From Flavobacterium sp. UBA5153 (GTDB lineage Bacteria > Bacteroidota > Bacteroidia > Flavobacteriales > Flavobacteriaceae), in assembly GCA_002413745.1 (NCBI GenBank), contig DHXP01000012.1, positions 20,427-84,426 of the forward strand: a stretch of 64,000 bases of DNA. The letters are read 5' to 3'. A model generated the notes under the pieces. The model ran no database searches. It worked only from the letters and a program-made list of their open reading frames with translations, and had not been told where the DNA came from. The translations under genes and the position numbers were made by a program. Below are positions 52,528 to 61,928 of the stretch, in pieces; within the stretch, counting starts at the first letter, position 1; every line of letters begins with the position of its first letter.

Positions 52528-52622
52528 GTTTCAAGTTATTTTTGTTTAAAGTTTCAAGTTGTTGGAGTTGGAAGATATGTTAACAACCTGAAACTTAAAA
52601 CCTGAAACTTGAAACCCGAAAC
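52528..52622. repeat. low-complexity GTTTCAAGTT/AACTTGAAAC repeats
   Basis: The gap between tgt and the permease gene is made of GTTTCAAGTT units followed by their inverted forms (CTGAAACTT, CTTGAAAC). It can fold into a long imperfect hairpin. No coding potential. Confidence 0.5.
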
Positions 52623-52630
52623 TAAAAAAA

Positions 52631-53716
52631 ATGAATATATTAGACAAATACATCTTAAAAAAATATTTATCCACATTTGTGGTTATGTTGGCTTTGTTTG
52701 CGCCCATTGGGATTATTATTGATGTTTCGGAGAAAATCAATTTTATGATCGAAAATAAAATTCCATTTGTTGACATTGCGATTTATTATTATAATTTCAC
52801 CATTTATTTCACCAATTTATTATTCCCTATATTTTTGTTTTTATCGGTTATTTGGTTTACCTCAAAATTGGCCAATGACACCGAAATTATTGCCATTTTA
52901 AGTTCTGGAATTTCGTTTACGAGATTTTTGAGACCCTTTTTAATTGGCGCATCCATTATTTCAGTTGTTGTATTATTAATGGGATTCTTTATCGTTCCAA
53001 AATCTAGTGAGGGTTTCAATAATTTCCGGTATACTTATCTTAGAACTGGGGGGAAAGAACAGATGAGAGGTGACGATACGGATGTATACCGACAATTAAG
53101 CGATAATGAATTTATCTATGTAAATAGTTTTAACACCGTATCAAAAACAGCTTTTAACTTTAGTTATGAGAAGTTCAAAGGTGACAAATTAGAGTATAAA
53201 ATTACGTCCAGCAGGATACAATGGAATCCTAAAACCAAGAATTACACGATGTATGATTACACCAAAAGAACCGTTGGGGAGTTAGGGGATAAAATTGAAA
53301 AAGTGGACAAAAAAGACGCGAAATTTAGTTTTGATTTAGAGGATTTGACCCCTGTGGTTTATATTGCCGAAACATTGAGTTTGGACAAGTTGAACCGGTT
53401 TATCGATAAGGAAAGACGCCGAGGCTCTTCAAACGTCAACGTGTATCTGGTGGTTTTATATAAAAAATACAGCATTCCTGCTTCGGCATTTATTCTTACC
53501 ATCATCGCCGTTGCGGTTTCGTCAATGAAACGAAGAGGAGGTATGGGATTGAGTTTAGCCATTGGAATCGCATTGGCTTTTGCCTTTGTCTTTTTTGACA
53601 AAATATTTGGAACATTAGCCGAAAAATCAAGTATTTCGCCTTTATTGGCAGTTTGGTTTCCTAATATAGTTTTCGGAATTTTAGCCATTTTTTTATTACG
53701 AAATGCGAAACGATAA
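52631..53716 (+). CDS. LptF/LptG family permease
   Basis: A 361-residue permease of the lipopolysaccharide export ABC transporter LptB2FG. It starts MNILDKYILKKYLSTFVV, the family N-terminus, and has two helices pairs around a periplasmic beta-jellyroll (about 140-255). The C-terminal helices include RRGGMGLSLAIGIALAFAFVFFDK. It moves LPS from the inner membrane to the Lpt bridge. It overlaps the next gene by 14 bp. Confidence 0.9.
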   Translation: MNILDKYILKKYLSTFVVMLALFAPIGIIIDVSEKINFMIENKIPFVDIAIYYYNFTIYFTNLLFPIFLFLSVIWFTSKLANDTEIIAILSSGISFTRFLRPFLIGASIISVVVLLMGFFIVPKSSEGFNNFRYTYLRTGGKEQMRGDDTDVYRQLSDNEFIYVNSFNTVSKTAFNFSYEKFKGDKLEYKITSSRIQWNPKTKNYTMYDYTKRTVGELGDKIEKVDKKDAKFSFDLEDLTPVVYIAETLSLDKLNRFIDKERRRGSSNVNVYLVVLYKKYSIPASAFILTIIAVAVSSMKRRGGMGLSLAIGIALAFAFVFFDKIFGTLAEKSSISPLLAVWFPNIVFGILAIFLLRNAKR

Positions 53717-54587
53717 ATTACGAAGTTACTTAAATCTTCATTTAATTGTATTTATTTGGGGTTTCACGGCAATATTGGGTGCCCTGATTTCAATCAAAGC
53801 AGAAGCTTTGGTTTGGTATCGAATGCTTTTTGCGGGAATTTTTTTATTCCTTTTTATTCTTTTCAAAAAGAAATCATTTCGAATTCCAATAAAGGAATTT
53901 TTCAAATTGATTTTTGTGGGACTACTCATTGCTGTTCATTGGATATTTTTTTTCAAGGCTATCCATATTTCAAATGTATCCATCACTTTGTCAGTTTTTT
54001 CGTTGGGAGCTTTTTTTACTTCCATATTGGAGCCTGTTTTTTATGGAAGAAAAGTATTATGGTACGAGGTGTTTTTTGGACTTATAATTATTGCGGGACT
54101 TGTTCTTATTTTGCAGGTCGAGATCAATTATTTTGAAGGAATCTTGTACGCTTTGGCCTCAATAATTTTGGGAGTATTATTTACTCTTATGAACGGAAAA
54201 TTAATACATAAACACGAATCCTCGGTCATAACATTTTATGAATTTATGTCAGGGGTTGTTTTCATTTCCATTTATTTTTTATTTCAGCATAAATTTAAGG
54301 CCGACTTCTTTATTCTGACTTCCAAGGATTGGGTTTTAATTCTAATTCTGGCTTCGGTTTGTACCGCTTATGCTTTCACGGCATCGGTAAAAATTATGCA
54401 AAAACTATCACCATATACTGTAATGCTTACCACGAGTTTAGAACCGGTTTACGGCATTATTTTGGCCTATTTTATCATTGGCGGAAAAGAAAAAATGAGT
54501 GTTGAGTTTTACATTGGAGCCGTACTAATTGTAATTACGGTTATCCTGAACGGCTTTATTAAACATTATTATACAAACAAAGATTGA
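53703..54587 (+). CDS. EamA (DMT) family transporter
   Basis: A 294-residue protein with ten hydrophobic helices and two EamA repeats (HLIVFIWGFTAILGALISI at the start, AYAFTASVKIMQKLSPYTVML in the second half). It belongs to the drug/metabolite transporter superfamily. Substrate is unknown. The overlap of 14 bp with the Lpt permease gene indicates one transcript. Confidence 0.88.
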   Translation: MRNDKLRSYLNLHLIVFIWGFTAILGALISIKAEALVWYRMLFAGIFLFLFILFKKKSFRIPIKEFFKLIFVGLLIAVHWIFFFKAIHISNVSITLSVFSLGAFFTSILEPVFYGRKVLWYEVFFGLIIIAGLVLILQVEINYFEGILYALASIILGVLFTLMNGKLIHKHESSVITFYEFMSGVVFISIYFLFQHKFKADFFILTSKDWVLILILASVCTAYAFTASVKIMQKLSPYTVMLTTSLEPVYGIILAYFIIGGKEKMSVEFYIGAVLIVITVILNGFIKHYYTNKD

Positions 54588-54665
54588 TAGGTTTCAGGTA
54601 GTTTTATACTTGGACTTAATTTGCACTTAAATAAAAAATAAACGGTTTTTGACAATTTTAAATTT

Positions 54666-54673
54666 TATATTTG
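54666..54673 (+). promoter_or_regulatory. -7 promoter element of accA
   Basis: TATATTTG matches TAnnTTTG exactly, 35 bp before the accA ATG. A TTG lies 14 bp upstream, shorter than the usual spacing. Confidence 0.5.
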
Positions 54674-54707
54674 CAATTCAAATCAAAAACAAAAACGCAC
54701 AAATCCC

Positions 54708-55661
54708 ATGGAATATTTAGATTTTGAGCTTCCAATAAAAGAACTTGAAGACCAGTTAGATAAATGTCTAGTTATCGGGCAAGAATCAGATGTTGATGTA
54801 ACGGATACTTGCCAACAAATCAAAAAAAAACTAGAAGATACCCAAAAATATATTTATAAAAACCTGACTGCCTGGCAACGCGTACAATTGTCCAGACATC
54901 CCAACAGACCGTATACTTTAGATCACATAAATGCACTTTGCGGTGATACTTTTCTGGAGCTTCACGGCGATAGAGGATTCAAGGACGACAAAGCCATGAT
55001 AGGCGGTTTGGGAAAAATTGGAGGTCAATCTTTTATGATAATTGGTCAACAAAAAGGATACAATACAAAAACCCGTCAGTATCGAAATTTTGGAATGGCA
55101 AATCCTGAAGGTTACCGAAAAGCCTTGCGATTGATGAAAATGGCAGAGAAATTTGGTATTCCGGTTTTATCGTTGATAGACACTCCGGGAGCTTTTCCTG
55201 GCATTGAAGCAGAAGAACGCGGACAAGGAGAAGCAATTGCCAGAAATATTATTGAAATGATTCGTTTAAAAGTGCCAATTATTGTTGTCATCGTTGGCGA
55301 AGGTGCTTCGGGTGGTGCATTGGGAATAGGAGTGGGTGATCGAGTTTATATGCTGGAAAACACATGGTATTCCGTGATTTCTCCAGAATCTTGTTCCTCT
55401 ATTCTTTGGAAAAGCTGGGATTATAAGGAGCAAGCTGCCGAAGCCTTGAAATTGACTTCTTCCGATATGAAAAAACAAAAATTGATTGATGATATTATTC
55501 CGGAACCTCTTGGTGGCGCCCACTTTGATAGAGAAACGACTTTCAAAACCGTGGAAAAATACATTATGAAAGGATTCAATGAATTGAAAGACTTATCAAC
55601 ACAAGAATTAGTTGCCCAGAGAATGGATAAATACAGCAAGATGGGCGAATATAAAGAGTAA
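54708..55661 (+). CDS. accA: acetyl-CoA carboxylase carboxyltransferase subunit alpha
   Basis: A 317-residue AccA. It has the N-terminal helical region, then [32 protein letters not shown], the oxyanion segment [22 protein letters not shown] and [20 protein letters not shown]. It transfers the carboxyl group from biotin to acetyl-CoA in the first step of fatty acid synthesis; the partner accD is not in this window. Confidence 0.96.
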   Translation: MEYLDFELPIKELEDQLDKCLVIGQESDVDVTDTCQQIKKKLEDTQKYIYKNLTAWQRVQLSRHPNRPYTLDHINALCGDTFLELHGDRGFKDDKAMIGGLGKIGGQSFMIIGQQKGYNTKTRQYRNFGMANPEGYRKALRLMKMAEKFGIPVLSLIDTPGAFPGIEAEERGQGEAIARNIIEMIRLKVPIIVVIVGEGASGGALGIGVGDRVYMLENTWYSVISPESCSSILWKSWDYKEQAAEALKLTSSDMKKQKLIDDIIPEPLGGAHFDRETTFKTVEKYIMKGFNELKDLSTQELVAQRMDKYSKMGEYKE

Positions 55662-55681
55662 AATCTTACAATATACTGTTT

Positions 55682-55715
55682 AATCCGAAGCCACGCCGCT
55701 TCGGATTTTTTTTTG
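55682..55715 (+). terminator. Rho-independent terminator of accA
   Basis: A perfect 10-bp stem AATCCGAAGC/GCTTCGGATT with a 6-nt loop and a run of T, 20 bp past the stop. Confidence 0.9.
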
Positions 55716-55801
55716 GTTATTAACAAAGAATGGTTGGTTATAAACAATTATTTGTAATAACTCAATAGTAATGTTTTTTTAATTTTTGTTACTTTCGCTA
55801 T

Positions 55802-57346
55802 ATGGAAAACTTCAGAAACATAAACCCAATAAAAATCGATAAGACAACTATCATAAACCTTGAAAAAGGAAAATTGCCGCCACAAGTTTTAGATTTGGAA
55901 GAGGCTGTGCTTGGTGCAATGATGATTGACAAGAAAGGGGTTGATGAGGTAATAGACATTTTACAGCCTGATGCTTTTTATAAAGAAGCACACAAACATA
56001 TTTTTGAAGCCATTGTTCAGCTCTTCACGGATACACAACCGATTGACTTATTAACAGTTTCGGCTCAGTTACGTAAAAACGCAAAATTAGACTTGGCAGG
56101 AGGCGATTTTTACCTAATTCAGCTTACCCAAAAAATATCATCTTCCGCCCACATTGAATTTCACTCCAGAATCATACTGCAGAAATATATACAACGTAGT
56201 TTGATACGAATTTCTACGGATATTATAGAGGAATCCTATGACGAAACGACCGATGTTTTTGATTTATTGGACAAAGCCGAATCTAAACTTTATGAAGTTA
56301 CACAGGGAAACATAAAACGTAGTTCTGAAACGGCCCAAAGTTTAGTATTACAAGCCAAAAAAAGAATTGAGGAAATTGCAAACCAAAAAGGATTAAGTGG
56401 CATAGAAACTGGTTTTACAAAATTGGATGCTATTACATCTGGGTGGCAACAAAGCGATTTAATTATTATTGCGGCTCGACCAGGGATGGGGAAAACGGCT
56501 TTCGTACTATCGATGGCTCGTAATATTGCCATAGATTTTGGCCATCCTGTAGCTTTGTTTTCGCTAGAAATGTCCTCTGTCCAGTTGATTACAAGATTAA
56601 TTTCTTCGGAAACTGGCTTGTCATCAGAGAAATTGAGAACGGGAAAACTGGAAAAACACGAATGGGAACAACTAAGTGTGAAAGTCAAAAATTTGGAAAA
56701 AGCACCACTTTTCATTGACGATTCACCTTCGCTTTCCATTTTTGATTTAAGGGCAAAAGCAAGACGTTTGGCTTCGCAACACGGAATAAAACTCATCATT
56801 GTCGATTATTTGCAATTGATGACTGCCGGCGGAAACGGAAAAGGCGGAGGAAACAGGGAACAAGAAATATCCACCATTTCCAGAAATTTAAAAGCTTTGG
56901 CTAAAGAGTTAGCGATTCCCGTAATTGCGTTATCCCAGTTGTCTCGTGCGGTTGAAACCCGTGGATCGAGCAAAAGACCTTTACTTTCCGACCTTCGTGA
57001 ATCTGGAGCAATTGAGCAAGATGCCGATATTGTGTCGTTTATTTACCGACCAGAATATTATAAAATTGACGAATGGGACGATGATGAGCAAACGCCATCT
57101 GCAGGTCAAGCCGAATTCATCATTGCAAAACACAGAAATGGTTCCCTTGAAAATGTTAGATTAAAATTTATTGGGCATTTGGGTAAATTTGATAATCTTG
57201 AAGATTATGGCGGAAGTTTCGATGATTTGCCTTCAAAAATGAATCATGACGACAACCCTTTCCAAACTAAAAATCTTCCTTCAGCAAACGATGCTTTTGG
57301 TAGTAATTTGAATGATGATGAAGATGATAGTGATATGCCGTTCTAG
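55802..57346 (+). CDS. dnaB: replicative DNA helicase DnaB
   Basis: A 514-residue hexameric helicase. The N-terminal domain is at about 25-130 (LEEAVLGAMMIDKKGVDEV). The RecA-like core has Walker A ARPGMGKTA (about 226-234), Walker B LIIVDYLQLM, the ALSQLSRAVETR motif and DLRESGAIEQDADI. It has a long acidic tail ending in DDSDMPF. It unwinds DNA at the replication fork. Standard length; no intein. Confidence 0.96.
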   Translation: MENFRNINPIKIDKTTIINLEKGKLPPQVLDLEEAVLGAMMIDKKGVDEVIDILQPDAFYKEAHKHIFEAIVQLFTDTQPIDLLTVSAQLRKNAKLDLAGGDFYLIQLTQKISSSAHIEFHSRIILQKYIQRSLIRISTDIIEESYDETTDVFDLLDKAESKLYEVTQGNIKRSSETAQSLVLQAKKRIEEIANQKGLSGIETGFTKLDAITSGWQQSDLIIIAARPGMGKTAFVLSMARNIAIDFGHPVALFSLEMSSVQLITRLISSETGLSSEKLRTGKLEKHEWEQLSVKVKNLEKAPLFIDDSPSLSIFDLRAKARRLASQHGIKLIIVDYLQLMTAGGNGKGGGNREQEISTISRNLKALAKELAIPVIALSQLSRAVETRGSSKRPLLSDLRESGAIEQDADIVSFIYRPEYYKIDEWDDDEQTPSAGQAEFIIAKHRNGSLENVRLKFIGHLGKFDNLEDYGGSFDDLPSKMNHDDNPFQTKNLPSANDAFGSNLNDDEDDSDMPF

Positions 57347-57358
57347 AAAATAAATTAA

Positions 57359-57390
57359 AAATTCGCTGATTCAAGCGAATTTTTTTTATC
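57359..57390 (+). terminator. Rho-independent terminator of dnaB
   Basis: A 9-bp stem AAATTCGCT/AGCGAATTT with a 6-nt loop followed by T residues, 12 bp beyond the stop. Confidence 0.85.
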
Positions 57391-57462
57391 ATTTTGGTCA
57401 AATAAAAACAAGTATCTTTAACGCGAGCAAGGCGAACTGGTGTAGAAAATAAAAATTTTAAA

Positions 57463-58725
57463 ATGGCTTCGAAAAAGGTATTCTTACTACTTATAATCCT
57501 GATTTCCTTTACGGCACGCGCCTCCTTTATTTTGCTGCCAATGGACGAAACCACGCAACAAAACCACCTTAAAGCCTACGGAATTACCTACTGGTGCATC
57601 GAAAAAAAATACAAAGCCAGTTGGTTACTCAATTACCGTGGTGGTTCTTTTTTGTTGGCCGATGCTCCCGAAATTCGGAAAGAATGCCAAATTCGAGGCG
57701 TGAGTTTTGAAATCCTTTCGGATAGTGAGGAAGCCAGTATTCTTGACGAAATAGCCAGTCCTTCCCAGAATATGGAGACTGTTTTACTCGAAAAAGCCCC
57801 AAAAATTGCCGTTTATACTCCAAAAGGGAAACAGCCTTGGGACGATGCAGTTACGATGGTTTTGACTTATGCCGAAATTCCGTTTACTCCCATTTATGAC
57901 GAGGAGGTTTTAAGCGATCAATTGATACTTTACGATTGGTTGCACTTGCATCACGAAGATTTTACGGGCCAATATGGAAAATTTTACGGATCCAATAGAA
58001 ATTCACCTTGGTACATTGAACAAAAGAAAGAAGCCGAAGATTTGGCAATAAAATTAGGCTATAAAAAAGTTTCGGAGGAAAAATTGGCTGTTGCCAAAAA
58101 AATCAGGGATTTCGTCATTGGAGGTGGATTTATGTTTGCTATGTGTTCAGCAACAGATAGTTTTGATATTGCTTTGGCAGCCGATGGGGTCGATATTTGC
58201 GAACCTATGTTTGATGGTGATGCGAGTGATGCCAATTATCAATCCAAAATAAATTATGCCAGTTCATTCGCCTTCAAGGATTTTATTTTGGATCGAAAGC
58301 CAGAACGTTACGAATTCTCGGATATTGACATGACCGAAAAAAGGAAAATTCCAATGGAGAAAGATTATTTCACCTTGATGGAGTTTTCGGCAAAATGGGA
58401 TCCAATTCCTAGTATGCTATGCCAAAATCACACCCAATTGATAAAAGGGTTTATGGGACAAACGACTTCTTTTGACCCGGCACTCATAAAGTCCAATGTT
58501 CTGGTTATGGGAACCTGCGAACTTAATGGGGAAGTGCGTTACGTTCATGGTGAAAAAGGCAAAGGGATGTTTACTTTTTATGGCGGGCATGATCCCGAAG
58601 ACTATCAGCATAGAGTAGGGGATATGCCAACGGTTCTGGATTTGCATCCCAATTCTCCGGGATATCGATTGATTTTGAATAATGTGTTATTTCCTGCGGC
58701 CAGGAAGAAGAAACAGAAGACTTAA
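57463..58725 (+). CDS. secreted conserved protein (labelled asparagine synthetase B in Bacteroidota)
   Basis: A 420-residue protein with a signal peptide (cleavage after FTARAS) and a long conserved body. Blocks include LPMDETTQQNHLKAYGITYW, YDWLHLHHEDFTGQYGKFYG, GGGFMFAMCSATDSFDIAL, MFDGDASD and GTCELNGEVRYVHG. Proteins like it are called asparagine synthetase B in databases, but I see no AsnB glutaminase or synthetase motif, so that name looks unreliable. GGFMFAMCSATDSF and the later FYGGHDPE could belong to a glutamine-amidotransferase-like fold. Function is unknown. Confidence 0.75.
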   Translation: MASKKVFLLLIILISFTARASFILLPMDETTQQNHLKAYGITYWCIEKKYKASWLLNYRGGSFLLADAPEIRKECQIRGVSFEILSDSEEASILDEIASPSQNMETVLLEKAPKIAVYTPKGKQPWDDAVTMVLTYAEIPFTPIYDEEVLSDQLILYDWLHLHHEDFTGQYGKFYGSNRNSPWYIEQKKEAEDLAIKLGYKKVSEEKLAVAKKIRDFVIGGGFMFAMCSATDSFDIALAADGVDICEPMFDGDASDANYQSKINYASSFAFKDFILDRKPERYEFSDIDMTEKRKIPMEKDYFTLMEFSAKWDPIPSMLCQNHTQLIKGFMGQTTSFDPALIKSNVLVMGTCELNGEVRYVHGEKGKGMFTFYGGHDPEDYQHRVGDMPTVLDLHPNSPGYRLILNNVLFPAARKKKQKT

Positions 58726-58881
58726 TTAAAATTATTCTGTTTAATTAGTTTTCTATAAAATATATCTAGATTCATTCTCCATTTTTTACTTTAACCTGAT
58801 TTTTATCATAGTTCCTATTTTTTTATTGATGTTAATTTGCTATAAATTATTTAGGAAGTTATTCTTTAAAAATCATATTTA

Positions 58882-59653
58882 ATGTACAGGTGTAAATTTA
58901 AATTTATAATTGTTTTTTTGCCCTTAATTGTTTTGGGACAAGTTCAAAATGAAAAAGTAGTCAATCAACAAGTACAATCTTGGTTTAGTTCGATTAACAC
59001 CATTTAAATTTAATGATCACTGGGCACTATTGGCCGATTTTCAAGTTAGAAGAAATGATTTTGTAGATTCCGACTGTTTTTATTTTGTTAGAGGAGCAAT
59101 AGGGTATATGCCAGATCCAAAAAAAATATTGGCCTTTGGATATGGTCATATGTGGGTCGCTCCATCAAATCCTGATTGGAATACTTTTTCGAATGAAGAT
59201 AGAATTTATCAGCAGTTTCAGTTCAGTTCTAAAATGGGTAAAGTATCAGTCTTGAATCGATTCAGAAATGAACAACGTTGGCAACAAATAATCGTTAATG
59301 ATCTTTGGAATGGAGACAAGAGATTTACGGATAGAGTACGTTATTCGTTAAGTTTTGACATTCCAATTTTCAAGAAAAAAACATTGCCTTCATTGGTTCT
59401 TTCGGATGAAATTTTTATTCAATTTGGCAAGGATGTCGTCTATAATACATTTGACCAAAATGGTTTATTTATTGGGATTAAACAAGCTATTAGTCCTAAA
59501 CTTAGTTTTGATTTTGGTTATGTGAATGTCTATCAACAAAAATATTCCGGTTATCAATATGATATGAATCACACCTTGAGATTGTTTTTCTATTATAATA
59601 ATAGTTTAAAATCATTAATAAATTTTGGGAATCACACTTCAGGGGCTGAATAG
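58882..59653 (+). pseudogene. DUF2490 family outer-membrane protein, frameshifted
   Basis: The frame from ATG 58882 gives a signal peptide (ending LIVLGQ) and VVNQQVQSWFSSINTI, then stops at 59005-59010. The next frame continues seamlessly as KFNDHWALLADFQVRRNDF and on to 59653 with DUF2490 features (GYGHMWV, RFRNEQRW, DEIFIQFG, YQYDMNHTLRLFF). Removing one T from the TTT at 59003-59005 restores a complete gene of about 256 residues with a barrel-like C-terminus. The intact 3' part alone (59030-59653) would lack export. Confidence 0.75.
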
Positions 59654-59777
59654 TTTTTTTAGGGTTTACTTTTTAAAAAATTAATTCACGGAAAATTAAA
59701 ACCAAATGGGAATGTAATCTGAAATCATTCCAGATTTCATAAAAGGACTATGGTGGGGGTCTGTCTCCACATTTTTT

Positions 59778-60164
59778 TTATTTTCCTTCATCTAAAACCC
59801 CGTTTTTAAGGGTCTCGTCAATTTTCCCTATAAGATAGACATTGCCAAAAGCGCCAAAACCGATAGTTTTAGTCTTGCCTTCCCAACTAATCTTTGTCAT
59901 TGAAAATAAGATGTAATTGTCTGAACTAACTAAATTATTGATTATCTGGTCAACAAACATTCCACCAAGCATATTTCCTAAAGTCTTTCCTGCATCTGCC
60001 CACTGGGCACTTGTTTTGCTGTTCTTCTCTTTAAGTGATTCCAATATATAGGAATTAAATCTTGATTTTACGACTTCCCTATGTCTGTCTTGATTTGGGT
60101 TTGTTAGAATAGCGATAACGGCAATAATCGTAATAATCCAGATAATCAGATGATTTTTTTTCAT
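59778..60164 (-). CDS. DUF4359-like small exported protein
   Basis: A 128-residue protein with an N-terminal hydrophobic anchor (HLIIWIITIIAVIAILTNP) and a soluble domain ending with IGFGAFGNVYLIGKIDE. The TNPxxxxH start after the anchor and the GxFG(N)VY end resemble DUF4359. Function is unknown. Unlinked to its neighbours. Confidence 0.6.
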   Translation of the reverse strand: MKKNHLIIWIITIIAVIAILTNPNQDRHREVVKSRFNSYILESLKEKNSKTSAQWADAGKTLGNMLGGMFVDQIINNLVSSDNYILFSMTKISWEGKTKTIGFGAFGNVYLIGKIDETLKNGVLDEGK

Positions 60165-60666
60165 TTTTGTATATTGTTACGCTTCCCTATTCTTAAGGAT
60201 TTTCAGTGACTTTCCGTTTTTAAAGTGGCTCCTGACTCCGCTTTTTATTTGGTCACAGAGATAGTTAAAACTATGCACTTTAGTGCATCTACCTTTCAGT
60301 TTCTAAAAACATTTACCGCAAATTCGCAAATTATTTTTTTTACTTTTATGGGTTCACTTAAATTTGCGAATTTGCGGTTTAATTTTTTTATGTTTTTCAG
60401 CCGTGCAGACTTTCAGTCTGCTAAACCGAAACTATGGACTTTAAGTCCATAGTGGTTTATTTCCCCCATTTTAATCAACAAATAAACCACGCAAACTATC
60501 TCAAAAACGGATTCAATCAATTGTGGAGACAACAGTAAATCGGGCCCAAAAAAAATCAATTGTTCATTAGTTCAATTTGTTAATTCATTCCGAAATTATA
60601 GCCAGTAAATCATTTCTTCACGGGGTTTTACATTTCGGGTAATTATTTTTTTAAAATTTTGAAATC
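60165..60666. other. gene-free stretch of short palindromes
   Basis: About 500 bases with no supported gene but at least four palindromes: ATGCACT/AGTGCAT (60273-60288); a perfect 18-bp inverted repeat ACCGCAAATTCGCAAATT (60315-60332 with 60361-60378); GCAGACT/AGTCTGC (60405-60421); and a perfect 11+1+11 palindrome (60431-60453, ACTATGGACTT and complement) inside TAAACC/GGTTTA arms. The short plus-strand ORF here is only a reading through these repeats. Confidence 0.65.
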
Positions 60667-60882
60667 TCATTTTTGAAAACCTACTTTATCACTTTTTTCT
60701 TTTTCGAGATTGTGATTTTTATCTTTGGGGTCTTTAGTGTTTCTCTTTATTATTTCATCGTCATCAAGTTTGTAATTTTGGTTATTGTAGTAGATTTTTG
60801 GTTGTTTTTTTTCTTTTTTCGGGTGACAGGACAGTATCATACAGCTTAGGATTAGTAATCCAATTGAGGTAATTTTTTTCAT
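60667..60882 (-). CDS. small hypothetical lipoprotein
   Basis: A 71-residue protein with a lipoprotein signal (SCMILSCHPKK, lipidated Cys19) and a very hydrophilic, lysine- and asparagine-rich remainder. I do not recognise it. It lies 12 bp after the next upstream gene and is probably co-transcribed. Confidence 0.55.
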   Translation of the reverse strand: MKKITSIGLLILSCMILSCHPKKEKKQPKIYYNNQNYKLDDDEIIKRNTKDPKDKNHNLEKEKSDKVGFQK

Positions 60883-60894
60883 TTCATTTATGTT

Positions 60895-61200
60895 TTAGGA
60901 ACAGCAGGCGTTTACTATTTTCATTTGAATTTTTGACATTCTTTTTATTTGTTTTTTTGTTAAAAGTGCTTTGTTTTGCGCTTTATCCAGTCGTTCATAT
61001 AAAATCTCCGATTTTGCTCTCATATAGGGATATTTTGACAATGAAACGAGTTTGCCTTTCAGCGATTTCTTGTAATGGCTAATGTATTCCTTTACATAAT
61101 TGTTATAATCACAAAGGAGTTTGTCCCATTTGTTATTTATGGGTTTAGTGGTACATTTTTCAACGGTTTTTGATATTATTGCAGAGTCATTTTTTTTCAT
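60895..61200 (-). CDS. hypothetical protein
   Basis: A 101-residue basic protein, mostly predicted helical, with no signal peptide and C-terminal CCS. Sequences such as LLCDYNNYVKEYISHYKKSLKG suggest a helical bundle, but no family is recognised. It is first of a two-gene unit with the small lipoprotein. Confidence 0.55.
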   Translation of the reverse strand: MKKNDSAIISKTVEKCTTKPINNKWDKLLCDYNNYVKEYISHYKKSLKGKLVSLSKYPYMRAKSEILYERLDKAQNKALLTKKQIKRMSKIQMKIVNACCS

Positions 61201-61305
61201 AACCTATTTTTTTGAAAATTAATCTGGGTTTTTAGATTGAAACAAACGTAAACCCGATAAAAATATTTCCAATGATTTTCTTTGAAAGGTTGGATTTATA
61301 GTAGT

Positions 61306-61569
61306 TTATAATTTTTTGAATCTGTTTTTTAAAGCTGATAATAGGAAAATTAGCTGTAATGCAACCATTAATGGAATAAAAGGGATTTTCCAGTCAAGAT
61401 TGGCACAACTTATTTGTATTAAAAACAGGATGAATGAAAATAGGATTCCCGCGGATATAATGATGCTATTGGAAGTTATCCTTTCTTTAAAAAAGTTATT
61501 CTCAGAATTGTGCTCCTCGATAAAATTTATTTTAGAGTCTAATGCCTTTGTTTTGGTATTTGTTTCCAT
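61306..61569 (-). CDS. small hypothetical membrane protein
   Basis: An 87-residue protein with a hydrophilic N-terminus and two hydrophobic helices (about 33-50 and 57-78). No family is recognised. It could be co-transcribed with the two small genes downstream (105-bp gap). Confidence 0.5.
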   Translation of the reverse strand: METNTKTKALDSKINFIEEHNSENNFFKERITSNSIIISAGILFSFILFLIQISCANLDWKIPFIPLMVALQLIFLLSALKNRFKKL

Positions 61570-61768
61570 TTTTCCATTTTTTAAATCGTCCCAAATTTAG
61601 ACCTAATAAAAACGGCATCCTTACGGGAAACCGTAAAGAGGGCAATTTTTTTTAATTTTTTTTTGAATGGGTAGTTTTTAATGGAGGTTTCTCGATACAA
61701 TTAATGTAAAAATCCTTGTTGGGGTTTTATATAAAAAGGACTATTCGTGTCTGAAATAATAAATAATA

Positions 61769-61912
61769 GTCCGCTTAGCGGACAGTCATATTATATAAAT
61801 CGAAGTGACGCAAATTTTTTATTAGACTAATTTGTATTAAGTAAAGGTATAATAAGCAACATCTGTTTATGCGGTTTCGGCTCCCTCTCCTTCGGAGAGG
61901 GCTGGGGTGAGG
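61769..61912. repeat. two dispersed palindromes in a gene-free gap
   Basis: GTCCGCTTAGCGGAC (61769-61783) is a perfect palindrome shared in inverted flank orientation with 23583-23597. CTCCCTCTCCTTCGGAGAGGG plus GCTGGGGTGAGG (61881-61912) is related to the hairpins between the transketolase genes. The remaining 61570-61928 is AT-rich and holds no gene I can support. Confidence 0.6.
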
Positions 61913-61928
61913 ATTTTTTAATTGGGTA

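Noticed and set aside
57463-58725. True asparagine synthetase
   Set aside because: Neither an N-terminal catalytic cysteine with the class II glutaminase fold nor the ATP-pyrophosphatase SGGxDS motif is present, and the protein is exported.
60225-60452. 75-residue plus-strand ORF
   Set aside because: It runs through a series of short palindromes and has no start context or family resemblance.
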